Shown: positions 1 to 14,400, counted from the stretch's first letter. The stretch: DNA of 64,000 nt from Ancylostoma caninum (GCA_037903475.1 JBAJFG010000423.1:671283-735282); one strand, 5' to 3'. Notes: generated from the sequence alone by a model not told the origin. A program made the numbers and translations.

Positions 1-98
1 CGACATTTCGCTCTGCTGGAAGCGCATGCCATCCCCGACAAGCAGTGCAGCGCTCGAACCGAGAAGACTCTGGAGGCTGCTGAATTCTCCTCAGCATT
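1..98 (-). CDS. Possible further exon of the F-BAR RhoGAP gene, running off the left edge
   Basis: On the minus strand an acceptor-like TTTGCCAG lies at 99-106, and the sequence below it is GC-richer than its surroundings and open to the window edge. At least two frames are open, so the reading is unresolved. One begins after the ATTCAG at about 80-85 and gives SLQSLLGSSAALL, which resembles the end of the F-BAR domain in ARHGAP29-type proteins. Another gives a CTAC-containing stretch that could begin a zinc-binding C1 domain. The exon at 2367 ends in phase 0, which fits neither reading without an intermediate exon. Position and strand fit the next part of the same gene, but this is only a candidate. 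Confidence 0.3.
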
Positions 99-2366
99 CT
101 GGCAAACGCAATTTTGAAAAAAACAAATACTCTACGGAGGTTGGGCGCTGTTGTTAAGTAACTTGAACTACGTATGTACTATTACTGTGTTTGTTTGAGC
201 CTTACATGAACTTGTTACAGTAATTGCCAGGGAACCGTCGCAGAACCACTACGCTTCTATGTCATAGCGGCTCGGAACTATGTACGTACATATACGTTGA
301 ACCGAATAAAAACCGGATAAATGTGTTACTTTAGTTAACAATTCAGAACCAATTCAAATATCCAGATATTCGAGAATACAAAAGCCCTCAAGCTTTATTT
401 TTCTCTCTCATACAGCATTTAATTGATCTCTAATGATGGATTATTCAAATTTTCCATTCACTTGAAATCGAATATTTTTGCCCCGAATATGGAGTATTTT
501 GAGTAAATGAGAAATTCGAATGTTTCAACATTGGAAGACAACACAGTACCGTAGGAAAGTGAAAAAGAGCTCTAGAGCTTTCCCAATCCCAAACACCTGT
601 ATGTTTAAATTGTTTCCAAAATTGTTGATTGAAGTAATAAAATTCTACGATGATCATTCGCTCTTTATTCGGGACAATGTATACTTGGGACCCGTCTTTA
701 CATCTACTCTTCTTAATAAACTTCTGAGAAAAACAGTCAAACGATTATCTAACGTCATCAACGAAGCTCTGGCGTGAATGCGAATCTTGGGAACCTTAGC
801 TGGCTTTTCATCCCTGCATCGGAAACGACGGAAGGATCTGAGTTTGCGCAGCTGGATTCAGGGCCCAGCATAAAAGGATAGATTATGAGGGGACAGTAGC
901 ATCGGCCACATTGGCTCCACACGAACTGAATCCAGACTTCTTAAAGTGACGTTTCTCGAGGTGATGTACATAACTATCTAGTAAGAACGCTTGCAAAAAC
1001 TGGTTTTTTTAAAATTAATTTCCAGTCTGCACAAGTCAGGCTAATTAGCATTTCAAAATTTAGCCATAAAACAGATTTCTTCAGGGTCAAATCTGGAATC
1101 TACTTTCCAAAGAGAAAGATCTACTTAGAGGAAGTGGATCCGTTCTAAATCAAGACAACCCTAATGCATTTCCCTAATAGAAAATTAAATTTGCCTCACG
1201 CGAGCGGATTTCGTATGAAGAAGTCAGACAAAAGAATAGAAAAGGCTGGAACGCAATCGCTTAGTGGATTAGATCCCGAACGAGTGGGCGGGCCGTTGAA
1301 AGAACGAACCATCCAAGAAGCAGAGCTCATCATGGAAAAGTAGGCATGCGATGGAGCGATGCATTTTCACGCGTCTTGTGACCAAGAAAATCAAAGGGAA
1401 AGATGGTAGGATTGAAAGGAAGATAGTTGTTTTTTCGGTGCATTCTATTTGTTTATTCATGCACCAGAAATACCAGAAAAAGAACAAAAGGAATTGCTGC
1501 TACATACTAACCAGGGAAGGATACTAGGGAGGGTCCGACAACACGTAAAGAAATGTACACTTCAAATGCAGTTTTCAATGCTGATCTCAAATCCTTTATC
1601 TTTATCTGCTGCGGAGCTCTCTGTGAAGAGTTACGTGGCATAACATCGGCTAGTCTCGGCCGGCAAAATCCAACTTTCGAGTTATATTCCGCTGAAAATG
1701 TGCGCGAAAACCATCCCAAACTTGTCAACTAATTGTAACTGGTCAATGCTTCTGAAACTGTTACCACGATCTTTTAGCAAAATATAGCTAGGAAGAGAAA
1801 TTTTGGCAGCTTTGAAAAAGCTGAAAATCTTGCCACGTAACTCTTCATAGAGAGCCCAGCAGCAGATAAGGAAAACGGATTTGAGATCAGCATCGAAAAC
1901 TGCATTTTTCAATATACACTTCATTAAGAGTTGTCGGACTCCGCTGGTATCCTTCCCTGCTAAGAATCCATCTACTGCTATTTTGTCCGTGGTATGAAAT
2001 AGAAGAATACCAGAAAATTAGATGATACTTTCTATTCCACCGAGTATTTATGTGTAGCCAGGTAGTGGTGGAATTGCGTTCCAGAACGGATGGCATCATA
2101 AATTAGAATTAACAACAAGCAATGAAAATTGACGTTTGAGAAGATCCAGAAGCTTGATTTATTATCCTAGCCTTTGTCTAGGATGAAAACATAAAAGTAA
2201 TAAATGAATCTCTGAACATAACCGCGATGCTGAAAAAGATATCGCTTTGATAAATAATATTCAGGAGAGAAATTTGCAACTGAAAATAGCTCGGAAAAAT
2301 AAAATCGAAAGAAAAAAAGAAGAATGAACAGAGAGAGCATAGAAGAATCAAAGTGAAGTGCCATAC
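99..2366. other. Intron or unresolved region of the F-BAR RhoGAP gene
   Basis: This A+T-rich stretch lies downstream of the last firmly placed exon on the minus strand. It holds one palindromic element (1507-1964). Motifs of the ATTCGAA type occur around 370-520. I see no other exon that I can place with confidence, although a short F-BAR exon may be hidden here. Confidence 0.5.
1507..1964. mobile_element. Foldback (palindromic) element, 458 bp
   Basis: The left arm from about 1507 (AACCAGGGAAGGATACTAGG) reappears inverted at 1945-1964, and the similarity runs through about 130 bp per arm (1507-1641 against 1836-1964). The spacer of about 195 bp is not palindromic. No transposase frame is visible, so this is a non-autonomous element. 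The short open frames on both strands here are products of the palindrome. Confidence 0.75.
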
Positions 2367-2447
2367 CTTGAAATAGTGCGATGCACAGGCTTTCGTTGTC
2401 TGATCGCACTGGAACACTAACTCGCGAAGTTTCTCGACGATACGTTC
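2367..2447 (-). CDS. F-BAR RhoGAP exon (C-terminal F-BAR helix)
   Basis: This 81-bp, phase 0/0 exon has acceptor CTTTTCAG and donor GTATGG. It encodes 27 residues beginning ERIVEKLRELVFQCDQT, equivalent to the REILAQLRTLVFQCD segment of ARHGAP29. It follows the CAK end of the 8781 exon directly in the alignment, so the 6.3-kb intron between them should contain no constitutive coding exon. Confidence 0.85.
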
Positions 2448-5400
2448 CTGAAAAGATCCAGTTTCTAACGAACACATGGAGTTCTTGTCCTTGAGGGTGT
2501 CAAGTTGCTGAGAAACAGCAATGATGAAAAGAAGAAAAATATACACAGTAAAGGTAAGAAAGGGGCCATAATTTTCTCGGATTTATCGCGAGGAATACAT
2601 TTTTCCTAAGAAGAAAGTAGGAAAACATAAATGCGAGAGTTCAAAAAGTAAAAATATAACTAAAAACGCAATTGTAGTGGTAGAAGCAAGAAGGAACAAC
2701 GTTTGACGAAGACAGTGCTCTGATTTCTGTTCTAATATGTACACAACGACGAATTTATTATACACAATAAGCCTTAAATTGTTGCATATACGTGAACTGT
2801 TGTTTATTTTTTGAATAAATAAGCAAATAAATCATAAATATGTATATAAGTAAAAATATTTGCACTTCGAATCTACCGCAAATTTAATATCAATGGTCTT
2901 TGAAGTCAAACGAATGACTATTCCGAGGTCGCATGCATCGTTGAGAATACTCAGGGTAAACATATCAACGCATCGCACCTAACCACCTTCAACACGAGCG
3001 TCAACACAAAACCCTGGGTAATCTCAACCCCTGGGTAATCTCAATGATGCATCCAGGCCTCGAATGTAAAACTTGATTAATACACCGAGTGAACGAATAG
3101 GTGCGCACCTCGAATATATCCATTCTCAGAAGATCCGATTGAATGATTTATTCGAATAACTTGCATTTGAAAAGGAGCGAACGAACAAATTATTTGAGTA
3201 AGTTACTTTAGGGAGCGGTATGAGGCAAGTAGGTCAAATGTGCATAAACAGTGGCGGTCCTAAGTATTGCAACAAAAGGTTTTCCGTCCATAACGTCTTC
3301 CAGACGTGAAGTTGGACAATTCTTGCTTCAATATTTTCTACTGCCACACATACGGTATTGGAACAGGAAAACATGGCTCCATTTCTTTGAAGGATTCCTT
3401 TAAGAAAGTAGTTTTTCTCAGGTGAGGTCGAAATTTGGAGTTTGGCGTAATGACAGCCACCTACAAGAAAGAGTCCACATGTGGATTCTCGATCTAAGTT
3501 GAATTTACCACAGTAGTACTGACACTATTTAAGTCGAAAAGAGATGTTTGCACAATATTTATGAATATTTGCCTGACTCACATTTGAGTAAACCACGAAC
3601 AATCCACATAGGAATTTCTGCATTTTTTGCACACTCTCTTATTTCTGTTCCGAAGTCAACAATGCTCCACATGATAACCGTACCCTATCCTAAGGTGTTC
3701 TATTATATTGCGGCAATTAGCCCTCTCAAACAGTGCAGATATTCCAGTTGGTCATGAGGAAGCCCGTGGGATACGAACAGCTACTTGGAAATTTTAGTTT
3801 TCCTCAAGAAACAAGTCCTATCTGAACACCACTGTGATGGCAGAAGGGTCAGATCTTATGCAATGCAGCTTACCTGTAGGGCTTCATATCGATGCGGATT
3901 CAATGACTTACACTGACTCAAAGATGAGTAGCAGTAGTTACTAGCAAGCGTGCTATGTCCACTCGCTCGGTATTCGAGCATTCAAGCCTCTCTTGAAGGC
4001 TTACGCTCTATGATGATCTTATTTGGTTCACTCCATCTTAATCAAACAGAGCTGGCCAGTTTTTTTAAAGGACTACATTGTGGTTCTTTATGGCACTAAT
4101 GGCTAACGAAGTTTACCGCAGCTCGGCACGGCTTAATTTATATTCCATTTCTCGGATAGAAGGAGTTGTAGCTCTACTATAACAATCAATATTCCAGTAA
4201 ATCTGACTCTGCTATGTCCACCTTTATTTCCAAACAAACCCTTCTTTCTATTCCCGAACAAAACTTTCTCGAGCGAAACAAAAATCTTGGTCATCTTTTT
4301 TCGTGATGTGCACTATTGGCTACATGGCGACTAAGAAGAATATGTTCACCAACCGAAAAGGATAGGGGCCACATTATAATTAAACATCTCCAGATAGAGT
4401 ACTGTTATCATCTAGAGCAACTATGACCTTAGAATAAGAGTGAATGAGTGAGCTACTATGGCAGAAATTCCGCTTTTGGGGTATCTATGGATCAATTGCT
4501 TGAAGGGCTAAGCAAATACCAATGAATACGGTGTATGCATCTCTATTCGACTGAAACAGTATCGAAACTACTGTGATTAACCCAATTTAGGATGCAATTC
4601 CACTTGTGAATCCTTTTTTGCAAGTGGTTGTCGATATCTTCGCTTTCTAAATTTCGACCTCATTTTAGAAAAAGTATTTTCAATTTATTTATTTTTAAAA
4701 AAGGAATCGTTCGACGCAATGGAGCCATGTTTACCTGTACTAATACCGTAGGTGTGGCAGTAGAATGTATAAAAATTTGAATTGTCTAACTTCACATTGG
4801 AAGAAGTTATGAACGGAAAACGTTTTATTGCAATAATTATGTCCGCTACTATAGTACTAGACTGGTCCAAAAGTCTTCAAGAACATTTATTTCTCGATCC
4901 AGAATTCGTTGACCCTGTAAAATTCTTTGGCAATAGAACGTGGAAGAATGTTCTACTTCTTCTTAACTACATACATGCAAAAATTGGCAGACCAGATTCC
5001 ATCCAAGCAAAATAAAGTAATGATTGTTTGAAAAAAGTGTAAAATTTGACGCGAAACTATCGAGCAACGTAATACATCCTGGCCGTAAATTTGTAATAGT
5101 TAACAAGCAGTACATAGAGTCGTGGAAGGTGCCACACCACACCACTGCTGGATACTTCCCTCTTACGCTCCACTCCCACTCTCCCCGCAGGCTAGAAGAC
5201 TTCACAGTCGAGTAATTGAACTAATAAGAATATGCAATAGCTCGTGCTCAAAGCCGAATCTAATAAGATATGGCGCGGAAAAACACGCAAGGACACACAT
5301 CCAGCCGACAAGAAGAGAAGCTTCGCAACTTCAGCATTATTTCCGAAGTACAGGCATTATTTTCGAAGAACATAGTTACTAATGAGTATTTTCTCCACAG

Positions 5401-8400
5401 TATCAACCGTGAAGATCCATCTCCCTTATTTTTTCTTCCTTCTGATGCGCTAGTTCAACTCAAGATTATACCTCAACATAGGAGTAGAGTAAGAGACATT
5501 TCCAAGCGAAATTTTGAAAAGAATGCAAGATCTTAATCCCGGACCTTTGCAAAAATGAGGCCACTGAAATCCAAAGAGACAACTCTCACTCTTTGCCCTG
5601 TCTCTAACCGGGTTGCGACTTACTCCAAAGTCGAAGGGTCGAAGGCTGCTGTACACACATGTTGCGGCTCACGTTCCTGGTCACGAAATTTTGATTTGAC
5701 ATTTTTCTCCCGAAGAAATGCAATGAAACATGGAGATTGGATTATCATGTTTTCTCATCCCAGATATCCCGGCATCTGAGGTCTCACTAGATTACGAAAC
5801 GGGAGCGCCACCCTATGGAGACGAAACTTTCGATCACGTGTGGAAAACTGTTCATTAGTTCTTGGGGAAAGCTATTCCAGCCACCGAACTAAAGCTATTC
5901 TGATTTTGCAGATATCCTCTGTATCCCAAATTTTTCTCTTTCATTTTTCCGGTTGAATTCGCAATCAAAGCCATAGCGGAAATTTCTGGAAAATCTGCAG
6001 GACATCTAAAGGCTTGCCAGGATTATCAAATTGATCAATTTGCACATCGTAATATGCTTTCTGTAGTCGACTCATATTAGCACATCAAAACCCGTGTTGC
6101 TGTGTTCGTGCCGTTTCAAGAAATGTTTTTGTCCGGGAACATGGACCGCTCCTTGCATTCACCACTCCAAGAGCCGTTAACGTGAATCAGCAGAATATCT
6201 CCTAGAAATACAACAGAAATCAGGTCTGGAGACATTTTAGAATCAAGAGATCATTCTCTAGCGAGTTTCCACTCTCCAACTATTTTCGGTATTTCAACAT
6301 TTTTGTTCGTCACGCAAATTGTTTGACATTAAGTAAAAGGATAAACAAGAAAATAAATATACAAGTGAATAAGACTGAAAACCCGCCGCTGATACCTTGG
6401 TAAGCGACTTGAGCGAGTTAATAAACTGCTGGATGAGCTCCCATATGAAGTCGAGCGAGGGCGGCATCCACCTCTACACGGTAGGCGGCGAGCACTTCGC
6501 TGCTCTGCGACGAGGCGGAGATGCCACCCGCTCGTTTATTATCGTTGAGAACCTTCATCTCCTTCCATTTTCGCCCAACTCATCTAGTCTGTTCAGCCAT
6601 GAGTTCATCTGGCGTTCGCTTTGTGCATGCAATTAAATGCCAGCCACTGCATGTCTCGCTGAAGGCAAGTGTGTGTGTGCGTCCATTAAAAGATGAAATG
6701 AAGGCGTCGAACAAAGACTGGAAGGATAAGGAAACGAGCAAATGCGGAATTTGCCAGAAATTTATGCGCAGTTGAGAAATGAGACGGGCAGCTGTAACTA
6801 ATGCAGTAGCGGATGCACGAAAAATGCCATTCCAACAAAAACCGGAAGCCAAAAGGCTAAGGAACTAACATCTCGGCCTTTTGCAAGCTGAAAAGCCCAC
6901 ATAGGCCAAGCATTCAAAGGAAGCACTCACGGAAATTGGGCAGGGGTTGGGCAGTGGGTAAAGGGTTTCAAGAACCCCAATCCTGTTCAACGCAAGAATA
7001 TCCATGGGATAAAAGTACGCCCACCGTTTTCTGGTGCGTCCATGGTCCTATCCTATGGAAATTGGTTCCACAGGGGAAGTTTATTGATGCTAACTATGTC
7101 TGTCAAGAACTGGCAGAGAAGGTTTCCAATGCAGAAAATGCGACAGAAAACGTGGTCGGATCCTGCTTCTGTGGGTGACAATTGTCGCCCACTTTTTGCA
7201 GAGGAGACTCAAGAGAATTGGAGAAGTTGCACTTGGATGTTGTCTTGCAGCCTCTGCATATGGCCTCGACCAAGCTCATTCAGACTACCATTTCTCGAGT
7301 TGTCCGCATTCTCCGAATCAACGAAGCGCTCCATCTTCGCCTAAGACATCCGCAGTCTCTCTCTCATTGGCAGACAGTCATCAATAATCATGGTTCTTAC
7401 ATCGATCATCATGGTTCTTAAATAAACCGTACACCTTAGGCCACATTTGTCCAAATTTAGGAACTTTCCGGAAATAAAACAAGAGGACGTTTCACCTCTT
7501 CTGCCATCGCCCCCAGCAGATTATGTTTCAGATTTCCGACCATTTACACACAACCAAATATAACTAAACCTTGGAAAATTGCCATGATGGCATGAAGGTT
7601 ATGACCACTTTCAATTTCCTTCAATACAATTTTGTTATTCTTAATATCAACGTTTCTTCTTAAAAAGATAGACGGATCCCATGACCGCAGAAACGAGATG
7701 AGGCCTAGCGATGGATGGGGAGAGAGCAAACTCAGAACGAAAGGGTAGAGTGGGCGACGATGTGGATCCTCACGTGCAATTCGTCTATCTTCTTGACAAG
7801 AACTGTATTTATTCAATCAAACCGTTATCTTTCCAGCCATTATTTCAGCTACATACAGTTTGACACCGCAATGGTCACTTACTGCCAGCTGTGATTTCGG
7901 AACTGCCGGAAACCCCGTCTTTAAGATCCAATTGCTGAGGAGCTTGAGGGCGGGGCTACGGGCGTTGCCAGGGTCAAGCACGAGGCTTTTGAACAACACA
8001 TTCCTGAGAGTGCATCTTCCGAGGAGATTGGTATTCGTGATGAAAGATCCACATTCAAAGACAGGTTAGGAAGTGTGGTTCATGTGTTATCATCAAGGAG
8101 TGAATGGTGCGAAAATCTTGCAGTTCTGCCCTGGCTCCGCCCCCATGCTCCCAAAAATTGGAGCTAAAAACGGGTTTTTCAGCGTATTTGGATGGAACTA
8201 CGTGTACCACATTGGTCAGGAACTCCTAGCAATTCTACATATGTCTACCTGTTTGAAATCTCGAACATGATTCTTAAGTGGGACAGCGCCGAGAAGAGCA
8301 GCGAAGTAAATAGGCCGCAATCGCAGAAACGTCTCAGAACCTAGTCAAATCCAAATTGATAACAAAAGAAAAGTGAAGTGGTCCACGCTACTTTTGTTCC

Positions 8401-11400
8401 TGTCACTAGAAGGAAATCAGATAAATTTATGACTTCCAGTGTTACCATCTCATTTGATAACGTGGTAACTTTATGCCTACGGCAGAGAACGTGTTCAATT
8501 CCTTTGCAGGGAATTCCACGACGTCTCGGCCACATGAATGCAGAATACCGAAGACGTCGTGCACACATGAACAGAGCATTTGCACGTTTCGTCGGACGCA
8601 CAGGAAATTAATTGCAAGCCGTGACGCACGTAATTCGGGAAAATTCCATACCAAAACAAAAACAATGGATGTCGCTAAAAGGGGAATTCAGCAGAGAAAA
8701 AGTGAACGCTAATTATAAGCAAAAAAGTCCAAAAATTTCACTGAAGATCCCTTCTAATACGTAAAAGCAACCGGATTCACCTTCGCACACTCGAGTTCCT
8801 TCCGTTTCCGTCGCAGTTCCGCTGAACAAACAGCCAGCTGCTTCTCAGCTTCGACTTTCTGCAAAATGACGTTCCACCTTCACAAAATTGAAATTCATCT
8901 AGAACAATTATGACAGTTGTCCTTTCCAGCATGCGAAATATATGACGTGGGATCGGGAGTATAGTTAGATAATTGAAGAGCCAATTAAACAAAAAAATCA
9001 TCGATCTCACCTTAATAACTGCCTCCTCTTCGATTCGCTTCTTTTTCTCCATCTCTCTGCGTCTCTTCATTGGATCAGTGCTCATCGACGGCGAAATATT
9101 GATTGATTCCGATCGCAGCGCGTTTTCGCGCGCTTTTCGCAGCGATTCTTCGCGAAGTTTCAGTGTGACACGGCACTTCTCCACCATATCTTCACAATCG
9201 TGCTAAAATGGTGAAAAATTCGTGACAGGAAGGATGTACGAGAATCTGGTCTCAATTTAAATAGGTGAAGTAGTATCACAATGTGTGACTATGCTGCGTC
9301 GCGATAGGAAAAGGGGCGGTGCCACAGACATATGATTGGTGCGCCGCAGGAGACAGGGCGGGGCCGGTGTTGCACGATTGGTGCATTCAGACATCCCTTC
9401 CTCTCTTAGTTGTCAATCTGACACTCTGAGTGCCAGCAAATTCCATCGGTACCGCCAATGTTATATTTAACAGATTACCATAGGTCTGGCTCACACCTAA
9501 CATGATTGCATGCAATTATCCATCAGGTAAGCCATTGATTCTACATCCGCACTAGCTGCCGTAGAAAACAACGACACTTCTCGATGTCGACGTCATCTTT
9601 GTTCACAAACCACTTCCACCACTATACTTCTCCCGCACTCGCTCCCACACAACAATTATGACGAACAAGTCTATGAAACTGCACAGAAAAGGGCATGACG
9701 GGAAACCAGCCTCAATCCTAACGTTTTTCCAGAAATTGCGCTGTTTTGGTTCTCCGGTAGAATAATTTGCGAAGAGTTGTTTACCTGTAAGGATTCTAGC
9801 CACTGAAAGTGACGCCAAAGAGGGGCAGCGGTTAGGGGCACGACATAACATGGGGTACATAAGTCGTTACTCTTCTTTTTGATCCATACTACCGTAGCCG
9901 AATCAGGTACGGATGCATCATTGCAAGGATGAATAAGCTCAAGCTGATGGGTGCAATTACTCGAACGGTAGAGCAGTCAGGTATAGATGTGGAAACGTAT
10001 GAGTATGAGTAAGTATTTCGAAGTGTGCTAGGTAAAGGGTAAAACTTTGCACATTAACACATTTACCACGGGTAATCTCAGAGATGCATTCGTAGCCAAC
10101 CAAACCCAAATTAACGGCGAGTACCGCAGGCCCCCTAGTTTCCCTCACTCCATGATGAGGGTGGATTGGGGGACAAGGAGGAAGGAGTGGGATTGATTTA
10201 TTACCTCACGCTCTTCCCATATATATACATTCTCGCTCTTGGTTCCAGGGAACCTTGCCAGAAAACTGAAGGCTGGAAAAACCAAGCTTTGAGAAGGAAT
10301 TGCGTCGTAATCAGCTCTACTTGATCGTAACCGTGCTAGGAACCCTAGCGACGACTTCTGCTCATAAATATGGTCCCTTTCATGCTAGTGACCTGCATTC
10401 TACGCTAAGTTGCAAGGACTCACCAAAGACTTCGTCATTTTTGTCCATTCCAGCTTCAAAGCACCTCGCTGGATGTCGTGCTCTTTTCGGCGAGCGTCAA
10501 GAGCCTGGAATTTCCAGAAATTTTGAAATATGCAAAACTATGTATACGGGGTTAACAATCACCTCAACAACTCGAGCTTTCAGATGGTCGGTGGTTTCCT
10601 TGGTCCTTCCAACGAGGTCGATGTCGCTGTCGAAACTGCTCTCGAAAACATCACGGAGTGGCATGAACGGCTGAAATCTGTAGGATATCAAGCATGGAGA
10701 TGACAAGTTGTCCAATAATAAAAAGTTCATGTCAGTTTCTCCTTTTAGGCTAACAAATTACATAACTAATTCTTTTACCAATTTCTAAGTTTTTAATTAG
10801 TTTATCTTTGCTTGTATACCATTTATTTTCAAGGGTCTTATTATTCCTCCACAGAGCCTATAAGTGCTGTCCGCAAAACGGGTGTTTTCTTTCTTCAACG
10901 TGCGTGACTATATATAGGAAAAACGGGCTAGCGAAAACGAATTTCCAGAAGATTCCCAGTTTCACATGCGAAACGTAGGAAGATGTCGAGTTCTGAATAA
11001 AGAACCCCACTTGCTCTCACAAAATCATTGAGCACCGAGAAGCTACTTTCGTACTTCGTATCTAATTAGAGGTTTTTCAGAAGTTCCTTCACCTTTCTAG
11101 GTTCTGGATAACTTTAGCAGTAGGGAGCAGTAGTAAAAAATACGTAGCATAAGCGTAAATGTGTTGACATATACAACCCTCAGCCCAATAACACATGCTC
11201 GAGATACAAAAAGAAAAAGGTAAGAACCTCGGCAAAGGTCCGACCTGCAAATATAATATATGTACGTACATAGGTGTTGATTTCTGCAATGGCCTTCAAA
11301 ACAAAAGTGGCTCACCGAACACTATGGCAACTAGGGAAATGAAATGCAGCAAAAAAAAAAAGCCTGAGAGAAACAAAAAGGAGAAGGTGTCAAAGCTCCA

Positions 11401-14400
11401 TATATCTTTCATCACATCAGGTGGACGAAGTAAAGCAGAATCCAGTCATGGAGTGATTAATTATAGCAGAAATTCTGTTTCGAAAAGGGAAAAAGAACGT
11501 TGTTTTGAACTCTCCATAACATCCGCAAGTTTTGAAAATTCAACGAGAGTCAGGTAGGTTTCACTGGTTGCAGAGGACTTTTTCTGAACAGAATCATCCA
11601 GAATTGAGGTGGTAACAGTCTTCCGAACCAAAAGAAGAACGTTAAAGCATACAAGCGCATGAACCGGAAACGTGCTCTGCAATTTTGTTTCAGAAAAAAA
11701 TCGGGTAAAAATATAGAACAGGACCGCTCCAGCGTTTATAAGTGTGTTCCAGCGAGGATGGTAGCTTGATGTACATGTAATGTAGAGGAAGAGAATGCAG
11801 GAAAAATGTGCAACAACTGGAGAGATGAAAGAGAAAAGCGTGCAATCCGCACAAATACTCTTCTATCATCGCGCTTAAAATAATATACATAAGTTACAAC
11901 AGTAGTTTTTTTAGTAGTACAAAGAATAGAATATATTAATATAATATAACAGAAGATTGTGTCTTCGTTCATTCTATAAGGGGAAATACTTCTATGAATT
12001 AAGGTGAAATTCTCTCCTACATTCAAGATTAGAATCTTATGAGAAATAAGGCGATTTTTTACTCTGACGTGCACTTCCTGGAAATTTTCTAGTACAGAAT
12101 GCATAGTTTAATGGTGCTCCTACTGGAGGTGCTGTACACCTCCGTGAAATTCTACTTGTGTTCCTGATATCGTCATTTTCTTCAGATATTACACAAATTT
12201 TCCGGATATAGTTCAGAAACCTGAATTCTTGAGCTAACTAGCCCAATTCTACATGAACGTCATGTTGACCTAAGTTGTGCCTGCCGAGCCCATTCCACTT
12301 GAGATAGTTAAGAACACTTCTCGCTTCTCACGTATTTTTGACTTTTTCACCCGTTTGCCGTCGCATAAGACCACTATGCACTCCACAAATCCCCGCCTAC
12401 CTTAGCAATGTCTCTCCGACAAGCCTCCACCAACGCAGTTACCCGACGGGCGTGGTCTTGTTCGAGCTGGAGTCGAGATCGGATGTAAGATAAGAGGTCC
12501 TTCGAGTAGCTGAAATCGATAGGGCATGAGGAAAACAAGGAAACGAAATGGCTGGAGTTTCTTAGAGAACATATATTTATTCACTTGGAAAATACTCCAA
12601 TGAAAAATACGAAAAGTGTGGGAAAAGTGATGAAGGACCGGGAACTTAATGAATACAATTTTGTTCTCGTCTCATTCTCTGGTTCGAGCACATACGACAA
12701 TCGTACAGCATTTCTCTATACAAGCACTTCTTTGTATCAGTTGTCCTACTCCTTTCGATGCGGTACATCATAGGTGCAATGAATGAAATAAAATAAAATA
12801 GAATCAAGGAAAACACTGCAGCTCAATTTGTGATACCTCAGGATGTGGTTTGAAAAATAAAGATAATAATTTCAATGAAAATATGATGAATGAATCATGC
12901 ACTCGAGGTCCTGGATGCATAACTAATTTCGTGGAAATTTTCAGAACATCCGAGGAAAACGTTCGATGGAACTCGAATACTTGGCAAGAGGAAGCGCTAT
13001 AAGAAGGGTAATCGAAAAAATTGTAAAGCTAATACTTGGAAGACCTGTTTCAGAGATTATATCGCCTTACGGAGAACATAATGCTCTGATTACATAATTC
13101 TGGAGTAGGAGCAACACAACATAGCCGAAAGTTAAAGGAAATTTAGTTCCTGGGAAGTGCTCGACCAAAAATGCTTACCAAAACAGGCTTATGATAGCAG
13201 TAACGCTAAACATTAACGAAAATACCAAAATTTATTCACGTTTTAACCGCTCACAAAGTTAGAAGATGTCACTTACGCAATTTTCTTGGCGGGGTGAAGT
13301 AAGCAAAGCCTTTGTAGCTCCACATCAAAGGAAAAGCCTCACCTATCATATTTAGGTGATCATGTACATTGGCTTTCTCTCAGAACTCAGGAGTAAAATA
13401 TGAGAAATGTAATACAGACTTGTGAAATTTGGCCAGAAGTACCGAGGAAGCCACTGAGTTATGAAAGAGTTTACCAAGGATTTAAGGGAAAAATCATTCT
13501 GTTGTCGTGAAAACGGACGACATAAGATATCAGGATAGAATTTATCCACAAATAGGCGGATATCCTCCAAGACTGATAGCTAAATGGCAGGTATATGAAG
13601 TTTTACCGAGGCACCAGTAAGGCCTATGCATTTTCGGTAGGACAAATCTCAGCGGCAAAATTTAGTCATGATGGACAAATCGGAATTCAGCCTCTAGATG
13701 CTTTTAACTCAGGATGAATGACGGGCCATCGAAATTTGCTAGGAGTTCCCCAGCATCTTCAGTACGACAGAGAAAAGACATTTTTGGAAAATTTGAAGAC
13801 AAAGAAAGAACATAGATGGGGACACTCACGTGCTCCATGCTTTCGTCCTTTCAAAGGCGATTTCCAGCCCGTCAATACGATCATTCAATATTCGATCGAG
13901 ATCCATCAACTGGCTGTGCTCATCTGAAACTCATCCAGGTCACTTGACAAAGCTCAACGGACCACAAAAATCCTATAGGACAGTAGAACAAACGCAGTGC
14001 CATTCCAAATCTCACGCACGACAGCAGCGCCAGTTCAACTGCCATGTCCACGCATAGAATGCCGCAGAGCTGACCCGCTCGGAACACACAAGGGGCAACA
14101 CTAATCCAGAGGCGGGTCCACGAAAGAACCGATGCGAACTAGCGCGCGCCCCCAAAATTCAACCCATGCGGGTGTAATTTCCCTACCATTTCCGTCGATA
14201 TCCTGATAGGTGGAGTGACGTCGCTGTAGGGTGGCCGCTCGCTGGCAAGTCGTGTAGACTTCTGTTGAACTCTGGAAAGAGTCTCAGGTAAGCAGGGAAA
14301 ATTACATGAATTGTAGCGATGATCGGCCAACGCTTCCTGCTCCAGTGCCTCAGCGCATACCTAGCAGATCACTTGGTAACACCTAGTAAGAACTCAGCAG

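Larger units (their letters stand above)
2448..8780 (-). other. 6.3-kb intron of the F-BAR RhoGAP gene
   Basis: The exons on either side are contiguous in the family alignment. The intron holds a 1.6-kb foldback element (3249-4852), a short palindromic element (7650-7808), one copy of a dispersed repeat near 3028-3062 and a GC-rich coding-like island (6397-6560). The rest shows no recognisable feature. Confidence 0.7.

Noticed and set aside
8341..8611. Open frames on both strands between two F-BAR exons
   Set aside because: They result from a partial local palindrome around GACGTCGTG and do not fit the family alignment.
9290..9400. GC-box-like words (GGGGCGGTGCC, GGGCGGGGCC) suggesting a promoter
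   Set aside because: They lie inside an F-BAR gene intron with no start of transcription or other promoter element visible.
9785..9802. An 18-bp microexon (WLESLQ) with TTTCAG acceptor and GTAAAC donor between two F-BAR exons
   Set aside because: It keeps the frame, but the neighbouring exons joined directly have exactly the spacing of ARHGAP29 between the tryptophan and the coiled coil, so it is not needed.
14287..14350. Helical frame (ALEQEALADHRY) upstream of the 14187 exon
   Set aside because: No acceptable donor exists, and the 29778 and 14187 exons already join in phase.
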